The notes under the pieces: generated by a model | Seen by the model: the letters and a program-made list of their open reading frames with translations, nothing else | Database searches by the model: none | What the model was told of the DNA's origin: nothing | Assembly (NCBI GenBank): GCA_000310025.1 | Contig: FN649728.1 | Location: 3,003,138 to 3,013,859, forward strand | DNA length: 10,722 nt | From: Ectocarpus siliculosus | Taxonomy: Eukaryota; Sar; Phaeophyceae; Ectocarpales; Ectocarpaceae | Direction: 5' to 3' | Shown here: positions 1 through 7,365 of the stretch, piece after piece | How the letters are laid out: each line of letters starts with the position of its first letter | How positions within the stretch are numbered: the stretch's first letter is position 1 | Program-made: the position numbers and the translations under genes

Positions 1-16
1 CCCCCCCCCCCCCCCC
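1..16. repeat. poly(C)16 homopolymer at the left edge
   Basis: Sixteen consecutive C, followed by GG and five more C, open the window. A G11 run follows at 46-56 on the same strand. Both are G-quadruplex-capable on one strand or the other. The exact length at a window edge may be an assembly or sequencing artefact. Confidence 0.9.
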
Positions 17-479
17 GGCCCCCTTCCCTAAACTTTCCCACAAGAGGGGGGGGGGGTCTACAGCAGTAGGACAGCGACACTCAGCAGCATTCGCGAAGGA
101 TATAGAAAGCTTGTTTCTAATGTAGGGCACATGTGGGGTGGGGGATAGGGATACGAAACACCCTCTCTCTAGGTTGTACTTCGCGAAAGCGGCCCGCGAA
201 ATTGGTGGGGGATAAGCTTTCGGCACATGTATGTAGGCGTGACGACGACAACTGGCCCGGTCTCCTGGACGTATATTCCCAAGAGACAGCCCGGTGGGAA
301 AGAACCAGACACGTCCCGCAGGAGGACTGGCTGTTGGAAGTCGAGCGTCAGCAAATGTTGTGGCTGCTGACGCTGTCGACTGATTGCTGTTGGCTTCATC
401 TACGTGCACAGAAACCCATTACCGAGCTATCACGTCGCCGTGTGTGTGCCCTTGTTGCGCTTTCGTTGAGTATGATCCT

Positions 480-520
480 CCCCCCCCCCCCACCCACCCA
501 CCTCCCCCCCCTCTCTCTCA
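480..520. repeat. poly(C)12 plus CCCA/CT-rich low-complexity tract
   Basis: C12 at 480-491 runs into CACCCACCCACC, then C7, then a short CT repeat. It is pyrimidine-rich on the plus strand and ends just before an ACAGCAGT copy at 547. Confidence 0.85.
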
Positions 521-1717
521 CTGCTTTTCATGGATCTGTGACTCACACAGCAGTTTCCTCCCTTCTGTGATCTCGACAACGTACGTGGGTTTTAAATTTG
601 GTTCGTATACCGTTAGCCCTTCGCACTCAAGAACCTCCAAGTTTCGGTGGATGATGGGGTTATTAGGTCCTAGGGTTACGCTACGAATGGCCGATAGGTT
701 TTGACGTATTATTTTAACAGAGCTCGCAAATGGTGCTCAAATTCTTAGATTTGCGAGGCTCAAAAACTGTAACACCAACCCTAAATTTTTCACGAGATTC
801 TGTGGGGAGGGGACTCACGCGAACCGCCCCAGGCGCAGCGATATCCTCGAAAAGATAATTTGCTTATCAGCTTGATATTTTACATCTCTCGAGTATCGCA
901 ACGTGCGACCATAAAGTGTGAAAACTGCTCTTGGCATCTGCCATACAACGTAAGGAGAGGGTAGTTCAAAACAAGTATGAACCTCTAGAGACAATATATA
1001 GAGGCACTTCGTACTCGAGGTAACATATCGGAAGAGATTGGATTCCGTCCTTTTGTCGAATAAATTTTCGGATTCACAAGTTTCAACGGACATGCCACAC
1101 AACAGCAGTGGCTTGAGTGGTTCAGTGACGTTTGGACGTGGGTTCGGATTAATGCGGAAATTTCGTAACGGATTGTGTGAACAAGCTTACAAATCCCAAA
1201 GATTTTCCATAAGATCCGCGGATCAATCAGTACTCGTTTCAAACTTCAAATTTGGATCCATGAGGTCCGAACGGATTGTAGATACTGCTGGTGTTAACCC
1301 TTAAGTGACTACACCCACGAATGAACCCGTTCCCAGCTCCGATCACTTTGCGTGCCGAAAGATCGCCCACCCAAAAAGCACGCATATTAGCAATGCGCAC
1401 GGGGTACAAACAGTACTTGACCGGGCCTATATCTCTGATGCGAGGCAGATGTCCTTTCCAGATCCAATCAATCTACGGACTACGTAAGACCCAAACGCAT
1501 AATACCACAGGAGGGTACATGCAGCACCCTCAACATGTGCTCAACCCGGTGCCGCGTGCGCGGGGGAGAGCAGAGAAAACGCGCGTCGGAGCCGATGATA
1601 ACGTACTGCTTAGGTGCTTGTTGTGATTGCGGTGCGTGAGGGTCCCCGTATCGGGAGTGAAAGGAGGTTCGTCTGCTGTGTGCAACTTTTCGCTCAAGGG
1701 ATAAGGTTCTCACGACT

Positions 1718-1741
1718 ACACCTCCGATCACACCTCCGATC
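1718..1741. repeat. 12-bp perfect tandem doublet
   Basis: The unit ACACCTCCGATC occurs twice with no mismatch (1718-1729 and 1730-1741). It is a small local duplication with no obvious function. Confidence 0.9.
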
Positions 1742-2092
1742 ACAATGCTCTATTTTTAGTACGGTATGGTAAAACATATCGCGATTTTTATGAATCTTGT
1801 GCGATAGTGGATGATGGTCCGATTTGCTGAGTGGGCCGTTACTTCTGCATCGATCTGGCGCTTTTGTGAGGCGGTTTCCCGTCAGCACCTTCGCATCTAG
1901 CGCCGCTAGAATATGCGCTTGCCGTATGCTCTGTCCAGGGATGAGGCAGAGAAGATTTACTAGCATGTATTGTTTGCACAGATAGTCTACATCCTCTGTT
2001 GCGGGTGGTTGCAGTAGGAGACAAGCGTGCACAAGTTCTCAGACTACTGCTGTAATTTCTCTCTTCCTCATACGACTGCTGTACGTGCAGTT

Positions 2093-2112
2093 CAGCAGTA
2101 GTACTACTCCTG
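2093..2112. repeat. 20-bp near-perfect palindrome
   Basis: The segment is its own reverse complement at 18 of 20 positions, with the perfect core AGTAGTACTACT. It directly follows two inverted-orientation ACTGCTGT octamers at 2046 and 2075 and itself begins CAGCAGT, so this 70-bp stretch is the densest motif cluster in the window. It could be a hairpin or a dimeric protein site; nothing in the sequence decides. Confidence 0.6.
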
Positions 2113-2314
2113 TTCATCACCCATACAATATACCCGCGTCCCCATCCCTGTGAGCCCCGCACATGGACTCACTGCTGCACCATCCTTGCCGCCGTGATTT
2201 ATGGGTGTGCACGTATGCAGTAAGATCTTGGACCACAGAGAGCCAGTTGCGGGGGAAAACATGAACAATTCAAATGAACCCAGTCACGCAAGGGTTGATA
2301 CCGCTGTCGTACTC

Positions 2315-2782
2315 TCAGCGTCGCGTTGAAATCCACCGGAAAGACCTGTGTGCTTTGCATGGGGCAATCGGCGTAGAAATAAGAACAAGGAACCCCGTGT
2401 ACCTACAGCAGTACAACGACTTGCTACAATGAGAACATGGTCTCGGTTTGAGGCAACCAACAAGTGTTCCAGCCTCATGTTTCTGAAAAACGGTTGCTGA
2501 ATGTAAGGACATGGCGATGTATTTTGCTGGCCGAACAGAGCAAGCGTCGCCACGAAAAGAGGAGGCAAGGGTGTCTTCTGTGAAAAGGACTATAATACTC
2601 ACAAACCACTCATTTGCGAGTGGTGGGGCGTTCTGCATGTATTTTCCATCTCTCGGAAAATCCATGACCATGTGACATGTGACTTTTTTTTTTTTTTTTC
2701 TCCCATCATTGGACTCTGTCGTCTGCCCCTCTGGCCCCCATCCTCCACTTCTACTATGGCTAGACGACCCAACCGGGGTCAC
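2315..2782 (-). CDS. uncertain open frame, possible exon, unknown product
   Basis: A 155-codon minus-strand frame. The first third contains a lysine run coded by the T16 homopolymer (2684-2699), so a true protein, if any, more likely begins at one of the ATGs near codon 38-40 (Met-Val-Met-Asp). The remainder is compositionally ordinary, with an aromatic/hydrophobic patch and a Cys/His cluster (CSHCSKSLYCC) resembling, but not proving, a zinc-binding segment. Third-position GC is only about half, weaker than the 3.4-4.1 kb candidates, and a 94-codon frame overlaps it on the same strand. No family is recognised. It may be a chance frame. Confidence 0.15.
   Translation of the reverse strand: MTPVGSSSHSRSGGWGPEGQTTESNDGRKKKKKVTCHMVMDFPRDGKYMQNAPPLANEWFVSIIVLFTEDTLASSFRGDACSVRPAKYIAMSLHSATVFQKHEAGTLVGCLKPRPCSHCSKSLYCCRYTGFLVLISTPIAPCKAHRSFRWISTRR
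2684..2699. repeat. poly(T)16
   Basis: Sixteen consecutive T (poly-A on the minus strand). It could be a retroposed poly(A) tail remnant read on the minus strand, but no flanking target-site duplication is visible. Confidence 0.9.
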
Positions 2783-3046
2783 ATAGGAGGGGGGGGGTTG
2801 GACCCCCTCCTGCGGTTCCTGCCTGAGATATCGCGAGAAGGTTGCAGCAATCCGTTCCCTCGCGACTTATGAAGTCGATCTAGTTTACTCACAACGAGCT
2901 TTGCAGCGCGTCGCTTCCAACTTAGACCGGGATTTATTTAGTGACAAAGGAACTCACTTTGACTATTGTTGTTATTGTTGTTGTTGTCTTCACATTAAAA
3001 ACCGTTCCGATCTCTCTCTACCCAGTACCTTCATATGTCGGTACTG
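2783..3046. other. intergenic, TTG/TTA-rich microsatellite
   Basis: No gene is supportable. It holds an interrupted TTG/TTA trinucleotide tract at about 2964-2989. The complementary CAA/TAA-type tract occurs at about 6936-6952, so the same simple repeat is present in both orientations. Confidence 0.45.
2789..2797. repeat. poly(G)9
   Basis: A nine-G run inside a sequence with purine-rich then pyrimidine-rich halves: GGAGG followed by G7, then CCCCCTCC about 10 bp later. The two sides can pair as a short G/C hairpin. Confidence 0.8.
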
Positions 3047-3085
3047 ATGGGTAGTCTTTCTGTGTGTGTATTTATTATTCCTTAA
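3047..3085 (-). repeat. 39-bp dispersed repeat, copy 1, with minus-strand AATAAA
   Basis: Matches 4463-4501 at 38 of 39 positions in the same orientation; the match stops abruptly on both sides. On the minus strand it contains AATAAA (plus-strand TTTATT at 3071-3076), 42 nt past the TAG stop of the minus-strand gene model ending at 3118. This placement fits a polyadenylation signal, so the repeat may be a duplicated 3'-end element. Alternatively it may be a small mobile-element fragment. Confidence 0.75.
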
Positions 3086-3117
3086 CACTTGACGCGGTCG
3101 ATTCCCGTGGTCACAGG

Positions 3118-3954
3118 CTAACTTACCCTAAAAAGGTACACGCTAAAACAAACTATTAATATGTGGGCGACTGAATAACTTGCCTGCTCATGTATTATGT
3201 ACCATCTACGAGCGTGTGGAGGTGTGAGAGGTGAGAGGACTTCCTTCATCTTCCCTCGCTTGCTGGTATGTTTGATTTTCCCAAGCATCCTACCCTTTCG
3301 TACGTGCCAAATTGTGGGAGCCCTTCGACTAAACTGCGCGGCGGTGGCAGATAGCACAAGCCCGCGCCGAGGGGAAATGAAGGTGGAGAGTGTCTGAGCT
3401 CTAACGCGCGGGAAAAATAACAATCACAGAAGACTTGAAGCAGACACATAGCCTACCCGTTCGAGATGCAGCAGTTGTCACCACCACAGCAGTCAGGCGA
3501 AGGGGATGTGTTGCGAGACGAGACCCATGCAATCACGCTGACTCTATTCTGGCTTGTTGGTGGTCGCGAGATAAGGGGTGCACCAGCTGGCGGCAGAACG
3601 GCCGTCTCCTGTTTGACGCCTGGGAACGACATGATATGCTTCGCGGCTGCCCCCTTGCATGCAATCACCTCCGAGGTGTAACCCCCCGCTCCTGGCTGAG
3701 ACCCCAACGTACCAGAAAACAACGGTTCTTTCTCACCAGGGATTCTGTCGCTGGATTCTCGAACACGATGATGGTACCAGAGTCCGAGCTTCCCCTGCAG
3801 TCGCAATCGTCGCAGGCCATGCTGACGTCCCCGCCGTCGATGTACTCCTGGCCCGTTACGGCAAGCAGCAGCCCTCCCCAGCCGCCCTCGTCCCCCCTCC
3901 TGCCCCCTAACAACAAGAAGCCCGCGACGACCAGCGGCAACGAGCCATAGACCC

Positions 3955-3986
<32 letters not shown>

Positions 3987-4078
3987 CTGCTGCTTCGTCT
4001 CCTCCTCTTCCTCCCCCGCCGTCCCTGCTCTGTTGTGGAGGTTGTGGTAGAGCCAACAGCAGCAGCGGCAGCAGCCAT
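3118..4078 (-). CDS. candidate three-exon gene, basic/Ser-rich possible membrane protein
   Basis: Model: exon A 4078-3737, exon B 3695-3457, exon C 3400-3118; about 287 residues; family not recognised. The start ATG has A at -3 and G at +4. Exon A encodes Ala6, a basic cluster (RRGRKRRRR, residues 20-28), Ser10 from a CTG repeat, a short hydrophobic segment (about 47-58) and a Cys trio (C89, C92, C94). Introns are 41 nt (GTGAGA...CTCAG) and 56 nt (GTAGGC...GTTAG, T-rich before the acceptor); both keep the frame (phases 0 and 2). Exon C ends with a hydrophobic stretch and stops at 3118, with AATAAA 42 nt downstream. A GTAAGT sits 3 codons before the stop, so exon C could instead be internal. 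Third-position GC is very high in exon A and codons often begin with G, which supports coding. Doubts: introns this short are unusual, and plus-strand frames across 3740-3950 share the same third-position class. Confidence 0.35.
3956..3985. repeat. (GCT)10 trinucleotide repeat
   Basis: Ten perfect GCT units on the plus strand. In the preferred minus-strand model this codes Ser10 (AGC codons); on the plus strand it could code Ala or Leu. Pure codons imply recent slippage. Confidence 0.95.
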
Positions 4079-4081
4079 CCT

Positions 4082-4102
4082 TTGCAACCCACAGCCAACG
4101 TG

Positions 4103-4137
<35 letters not shown>

Positions 4138-4289
4138 GCAGTTTGCTTGGCTGCCAGTGACACAACAATCGCGAATTACGCCGCACCCATTCCAAGAGTC
4201 AGTTTTGCAATACACGGCACAACGGAGGGTTTCTCCCCGATATTTTGCCGTTGACCCAGTAGAGAACTACAGGGGATGTATTGTAAAAT
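4082..4289 (+). CDS. alternative plus-strand poly-Gln exon candidate
   Basis: Open plus-strand frame (stop-free from 3911) that encodes Gln10 from the (CAG)10 tract, then a non-repetitive region with ordinary composition (about residues 19-69, e.g. FQESVLQYTAQRR and RYFAVDPVENYRG). It reaches a consensus GTAAGT donor at 4290-4295. If spliced there (phase 1) to the acceptor-like CTGCAG at 4592-4597, it would continue into the frame ending at 4758 (poly-Ala, then a 39-residue tail). There is no ATG start in this frame nearby and no identified upstream exon. It is antisense to exon A only if extended below 4078. Product unknown. Confidence 0.2.
4106..4135. repeat. (CAG)10 trinucleotide repeat
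   Basis: Ten perfect CAG units, inverted relative to the (GCT)10 tract about 120 bp away. The two tracts can pair as a long imperfect hairpin arm of complementary CAG and CTG strands. Confidence 0.95.
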
Positions 4290-4462
4290 GTAAGTTACCT
4301 ATACAGATGTTTTTGTACTTAGCACCAGCTGGCATCACTGGTATAAATCATCAGTGTATAGACTTAAAAAGACTCGAAATAAGTCCAGTACCCAGCCGGT
4401 TTCCCTCCACTCACTGAAAAGACTCCACCACATCCCGTTCGACTGCTGTGGGTATATCTCGA

Positions 4463-4501
4463 ATGGGTAGTCTTTCTGTGTGTGTTTTTATTATTCCTTA
4501 A
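4463..4501 (-). repeat. 39-bp dispersed repeat, copy 2, with minus-strand AATAAA
   Basis: Second copy of the 3047-3085 element, differing by one A-to-T change that still leaves AATAAA on the minus strand (plus-strand TTTATT at 4487-4492). It lies 44 nt past the stop codon of the minus-strand frame ending at 4536, nearly the same spacing as copy 1 has to its own stop. Confidence 0.75.
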
Positions 4502-4535
4502 AGCACACAGCAGATACAATAGTGCTTCGCAGACC

Positions 4536-4593
4536 CTACTTGGGCGGTGCAGCGGTGCAGACGGCGGGCGAGACACGGAACAACTTCTGGTCT

Positions 4594-4633
<40 letters not shown>

Positions 4634-4736
4634 GAGCCTCACTGCGAATCCGAACGCATACACGGGGATCGCGCAAGAACCAGAAGCTCCTTACAGCAGT
4701 AGTAGACAATACAAAGCTTGCACTGCTGGTGTCCAT
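4536..4736 (-). CDS. candidate small poly-Ala protein, unknown function
   Basis: A 66-codon minus-strand frame from a true ATG (G at +4, T at -3) to TAG. Residues 1-35 are mixed hydrophobic and basic; Ala13 coded by the inverted (CAG)12 repeat and a following GCA lies at about residues 36-48; an 18-residue tail ends PPK. Codons beginning with G are frequent outside the repeat too. An AATAAA lies 44 nt downstream inside the 39-bp repeat. No family is recognised; it may be the last exon of a longer gene. Plus-strand frames over the same DNA (poly-Ser 4482-4973, poly-Ala 4480-4758) are also open, so the strand is uncertain. Confidence 0.25.
4595..4630. repeat. (CAG)12 trinucleotide repeat
   Basis: Twelve perfect CAG units, the longest trinucleotide tract in the window. 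It could be read as Ser, Ala or Gln on plus and Ala, Leu or Cys on minus. It is preceded by TCTG, making an acceptor-like CTGCAG just before the tract. Confidence 0.95.
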
Positions 4737-4963
4737 TATGTCTCAAACGGCCAAATAAATCATTTCCGGGGGCTGTCCACAGCAACAAGAAGAGCGCAGA
4801 TACGTATGTATGCACATATCAAACGCTGGCCCAGCTGCGTCTCATCTCTCATGAGACCGCGGCATGCACCTAACCCGTCTGCACTTCCAACAGAGAGAAC
4901 GCAAAACGCCGAGGGTGGCCTCGACGTGCCTGGGGGTGGAGGGACCAAAAGAAGAACAAGACT

Positions 4964-5194
4964 GTGGGGATGAGAGGAGGAGTGGCCCGCCTGAGAACAG
5001 TACCTGTTGTACCTCGCAGCAGCAGCAGCAGGAAAAACAGAACCCTCTCTCTCTCCTTCGCCGCCGAACGCCTCTCCGGCAGTCTTGCTGCCAACCTCAC
5101 GGAGGAGAGGTTCAAAGAGGGATCGATGAAGTGCACCTCAGATGTCGCCAGGACCAAAACGCCTAGGATTCCAGCTCAGGGATGTGGGCTGTGA
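4964..5194 (+). CDS. candidate 3'-terminal exon, unknown product
   Basis: Plus-strand frame ending at TGA 5192-5194. The last about 48 codons look coding: mixed composition (SFAAERLSGSLAANLTEERF, then a Lys/Thr-rich tail), about two thirds G or C in third positions, and about one third of codons starting with G. The likely exon start is after the acceptor-like ACCTCGCAG near 5019, at the edge of (CAG)5, rather than at the GTG or ATG near 4964. An overlapping plus frame (4482-4973) could be an upstream part if an intron joins them, but no clear donor was found. A minus-strand frame (4870-5157) is also open and shares the same third position. Confidence 0.25.
   Translation: MGMRGGVARLRTVPVVPRSSSSRKNRTLSLSFAAERLSGSLAANLTEERFKEGSMKCTSDVARTKTPRIPAQGCGL
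5017..5031. repeat. (CAG)5 trinucleotide repeat
   Basis: Five perfect CAG units directly after an acceptor-like CTCG; the first CAG could act as a 3' splice site. Confidence 0.85.
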
Positions 5195-5583
5195 GCACTT
5201 GACAACAGTACCAATCACCTGTCGCCAGTGGGTCAACGTGTCTATCTAATGATGATCTATTAATAATAATGTGCCGTGTGCGCCGGGCGCAAACGCCTAC
5301 CTACAGAATCAACGGGGAGCGGGGGTACCTGCAAGAGACACAGAAGGAAAGGAAAGATAGAATGAAGGTTTGTGCGCGCTCGACACCAGAGGTACAGCAG
5401 TCCATGTACGTTTCCATGTGACGATGCGATGCAGACTTCGACAGCAACAAACACAGGTTTGCTACAGATGACTATTGACGCCGCGCGGTTATTATGCGGA
5501 TGGGAGGTGTTACCCCCCCCCAGCCGTTTTACCCTACAGACAGGTCGCATCAACCTACCACCTACATGCTGCACATACTGTAA
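5195..5583. other. no gene seen; possible 3' flank
   Basis: This stretch follows the candidate terminal exon. It holds an AT-rich TTAATAATAAT patch near 5260-5272, one ACAGCAGT copy (5394-5401) and an eight-C run near 5513-5520. No convincing frame. Confidence 0.4.
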
Positions 5584-5696
5584 TACCTACCTTGCTCAAC
5601 ATTACGTACGTCAAACAAAGATCTCATGAGCGCAGTTAGTAGCCCGGGTAACGGTGCATTCGAACCACCGGCCATTTTGTAGCCCACAGCAGTCTC
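5584..5696. repeat. 113-bp direct repeat, copy 1
   Basis: Begins TACCTACCTTGCTC and ends at CACAGCAGTCTC. Copy 2 at 5712-5827 is identical except for one A/G substitution (GATCTC versus GGTCTC) and a 3-bp AAC insertion in copy 2. The copies are separated by 15 bp. The near identity means a recent duplication. Each copy ends with an ACAGCAGT octamer. Confidence 0.95.
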
Positions 5697-5711
5697 CCTT
5701 GTACATGTATG

Positions 5712-5827
5712 TACCTACCTTGCTCAACATTACGTACGTCAAACAAAGGTCTCATGAGCGCAGTTAGTAGCCCGGGTAACAACGGTGCATTCGAACCACC
5801 GGCCATTTTGTAGCCCACAGCAGTCTC
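5712..5827. repeat. 116-bp direct repeat, copy 2
   Basis: Second copy of the 5584-5696 unit, offset 128 bp at its start and 131 bp at its end because of a 3-bp insertion after CCCGGGTAAC. It runs directly into the 60-bp tandem pair at 5829. Confidence 0.95.
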
Positions 5828-5828
5828 G

Positions 5829-5946
5829 CCCAAAATTATGCTAGAGCGGCGGCTAGGGTGAGGGTGTGTAGGAAACAAGAAAACCTGACCCAAAATGATG
5901 CTGAGCGCGGCCAGGGTGAGAGTGTGTAGGAAACGAGAAAATCTGA
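5829..5946. repeat. 60/58-bp tandem duplication
   Basis: Unit 1 (5829-5888) and unit 2 (5889-5946) both begin CCCAAAAT and end at a CTGA, sharing AGGGTGAG, GTGTGTAGGAAAC and GAAAA blocks. They differ by several substitutions and 2 bp of net deletion, so this duplication is older than the 113-bp one beside it. Confidence 0.9.
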
Positions 5947-6220
5947 AAGGCAACCAGTCAGCCCGTTTCGTAACCAGGATAGACTACAAGAATATACAGT
6001 AGTACTCCTATCGCATCATATCCATCCAGAAGAAGAAATAATTGCAGTGTTTAGCTGTGCAGGTTTATGAGGGAGAATGGGATTTATCTGAGTATAGGAT
6101 CTGGGAGGTACTTCTGAGGGAAAGACTGTAAACAGGATCGATCATGGCGGGGACTGACTGCGACTAACAAAACTCCAGGGGGGGGGCAGAATTCAGGGTT
6201 GATTGAGTAAATCTCTGTGA
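5947..6220. other. no gene seen
   Basis: Intergenic-looking DNA ending in a G9 run (6178-6186). No frame with coding character and no repeat other than the G run. Confidence 0.4.
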
Positions 6221-6542
6221 ATGGCCCACCCATCCACATCCTTGCGGGCGGAACACCCCGCGCATTCCTCTGGGTTCAGTCTCTACCAAGGAGAGCAAGG
6301 CACCAACATCACCTTATATAAAAAAAAAAAAACGGATATTGTACTGCTTTATTCTAAGCACACCGTGAGTGGCGATGACTGCTGTGAGACCCGTTTGCAA
6401 GTAATTGGGGGAAGACATCGTAGTCACTGGGTATTAGACATGGTCTGACTGATACAAACTACAGCAGTCCATCTACAAATATGTAAATGATTCGTTTGTG
6501 TCGTGTATACCTATCCTTCAAAGTACTTTGTATTGCTCTTGA
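6221..6542 (+). CDS. candidate two-exon small protein, unknown function
   Basis: Exon 1 is 6221-6364 (48 codons from ATG, G at +4). A GTGAGT donor at 6365 pairs with an acceptor ending ACTACAG at 6464, with a branch-like CTGACTGA about 20 nt upstream, giving a 100-nt intron. Exon 2 (6465-6542) continues in phase 0 for 25 codons to TGA, for 73 residues in all. Unspliced, the frame runs to TGA at 6448 (75 residues). A Lys4 stretch comes from the A13 run. The protein has no recognised domain. The intron is the cleanest of the plus-strand intron candidates, but the coding signal is ordinary and the gene is speculative. Confidence 0.25.
6315..6332. promoter_or_regulatory. TATATAAA-like box fused to poly(A)13
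   Basis: TATATAAA at 6315-6322 runs into thirteen A. It sits 172 bp before the ATG at 6487 and could be a TATA element for that frame. It also lies inside the 6221 candidate, so only one reading can be right. A simple A/T microsatellite is equally possible. Confidence 0.2.
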
Positions 6543-6735
6543 TATATTAGCAGAGAGAGGGACAGTCGGGATGAAATCAACCAACCGTGCTGAGGCTACA
6601 ATGCAACCATTCGCCCTTCTCATGGCGAACAACCCGTCCGTGGGTAGAACAAGCAAGCGCGATGAGCGGCTTGGAAACGCTAACGAAGCAGCAGCAGCAG
6701 CAGCACTCGTGCGAGTGCTGACCTTAATATATTAA
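6487..6735 (+). CDS. candidate small protein with hydrophobic N terminus, unknown
   Basis: An 82-codon frame from ATG to TAA. Residues 1-22 (MIRLCRVYLSFKVLCIALDI plus two more) have a basic start and hydrophobic run resembling a signal peptide or anchor. The middle is mixed and charged, then Ala6-7 from an (AGC)6 repeat precedes a short hydrophobic tail. About a third of codons begin with G, a coding-like trend. The ATG context is weak (T at -3, A at +4). It overlaps exon 2 of the 6221 candidate in another frame. No family recognised. Confidence 0.25.
   Translation: MIRLCRVYLSFKVLCIALDILAERGTVGMKSTNRAEATMQPFALLMANNPSVGRTSKRDERLGNANEAAAAAALVRVLTLIY
6687..6704. repeat. (AGC)6 trinucleotide repeat
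   Basis: Six perfect AGC units. Read in the 6487 frame they give an Ala tract. Followed by an inverted pair CACTCG/CGAGTG just after the tract. Confidence 0.9.
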
Positions 6736-7365
6736 GCCTCACCACAATACAAGCGGTCGGGCAAGTTGCGCTCGCCCCCTCCGGCGCAACAACCATGTCG
6801 TCTGCCTACCAAACATCATACCGCCTATCTATCCACGCTGAAAGGGCGACAACAACGAACGAAGGAGGAACCAACCGTTGCCTGCAACTGCAATGATGCC
6901 TGCTGCAGCAATAATCGGCATTTCAAATCGCCAAACAACAATAACAACAACGGTATTGTGTAGTTGTTCCACGCATCAAACCCTCACTCGTCGTCTTATT
7001 TCCCATATTATATAAGTCACCAAAAAATACGAAACCACGGGTCGCGGGGGGGGGGGGGGGGGGGAGGGTCTATTCTACGTAGCACCAGTTTCGTCTGCTG
7101 CCGTACATGCTAATAGTACACCATTTTTTTTTTTCCCGTCTTGGCTTTCGAGAGCTTTTGCCTGCACCGGCCAAGAGCGTACCCCGGCGCGACCAAAAAC
7201 AAATAAATCAAGAGACAAGACAGACGACGGGGAAAGAACAAAAGCACGAGAAACATCCGTACACTAAAAATAAAAACGGAGAGCAAAACCGATACGCCAC
7301 AATCACGGGCGGCCCCGCCGTCGTACGCTAAATAGGCTACAATTTCAAGCAAAAAACAAGCGACG
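6736..7365. other. no gene seen; compositional transition zone
   Basis: Only short frames of about 65-90 codons. It contains an AACAACAATAAC simple tract (about 6936-6952), the longest homopolymer of the window (G19, 7046-7064) and T11 (7124-7134). The A+C-rich plus strand that characterises the right part of the window becomes evident here. Confidence 0.45.
7046..7064. repeat. poly(G)19
   Basis: Nineteen consecutive G followed by AGGG, the longest homopolymer in the window and strongly G-quadruplex-capable on the plus strand. Its true length is likely variable or misread. Confidence 0.9.

Larger units (their letters stand above)
1..2314. other. no supportable gene; sparse short frames
   Basis: About 2.3 kb without a convincing gene. 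Open frames here are at most about 145 codons, overlap on both strands, and show no consistent third-position bias or paired splice sites. Visible structure is limited to a poly(C) and CCCA/CT-rich stretch at 480-520, a 6-bp inverted repeat CCTCTA/TAGAGG at 984-1004, a 12-bp doublet at 1718-1741, a near-palindrome at 2093-2112 centred on AGTAGTACTACT, and copies of ACAGCAGT at 60, 547, 1102, 2046 and 2075. Confidence 0.5.

Noticed and set aside
133-704. Plus-strand frames of 145 and 106 codons
   Set aside because: They overlap each other, cross the C12 and CT-rich tract, and show no codon bias or splice sites.
3740-3910. Plus-strand frame with an ankyrin-like string (AGHADV...VLLARYG) after an acceptor-like TTTCTCACCAG
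   Set aside because: The ankyrin spacing is off by two residues, only one partial repeat is present, the frame stops at 3910, and the minus-strand exon A explains the same DNA better.
3435-3950. 171-codon plus-strand frame with a Pro/Ser-rich, GC3-rich end
   Set aside because: It shares its third-position class with minus-strand exon A, is low-complexity, and has no supporting neighbours. Kept only as an alternative.
5636-5953. 105-codon minus-strand frame across the tandem repeats
   Set aside because: It spans two unrelated duplications whose copies are read in different frames, so it is a by-product of the repeats.
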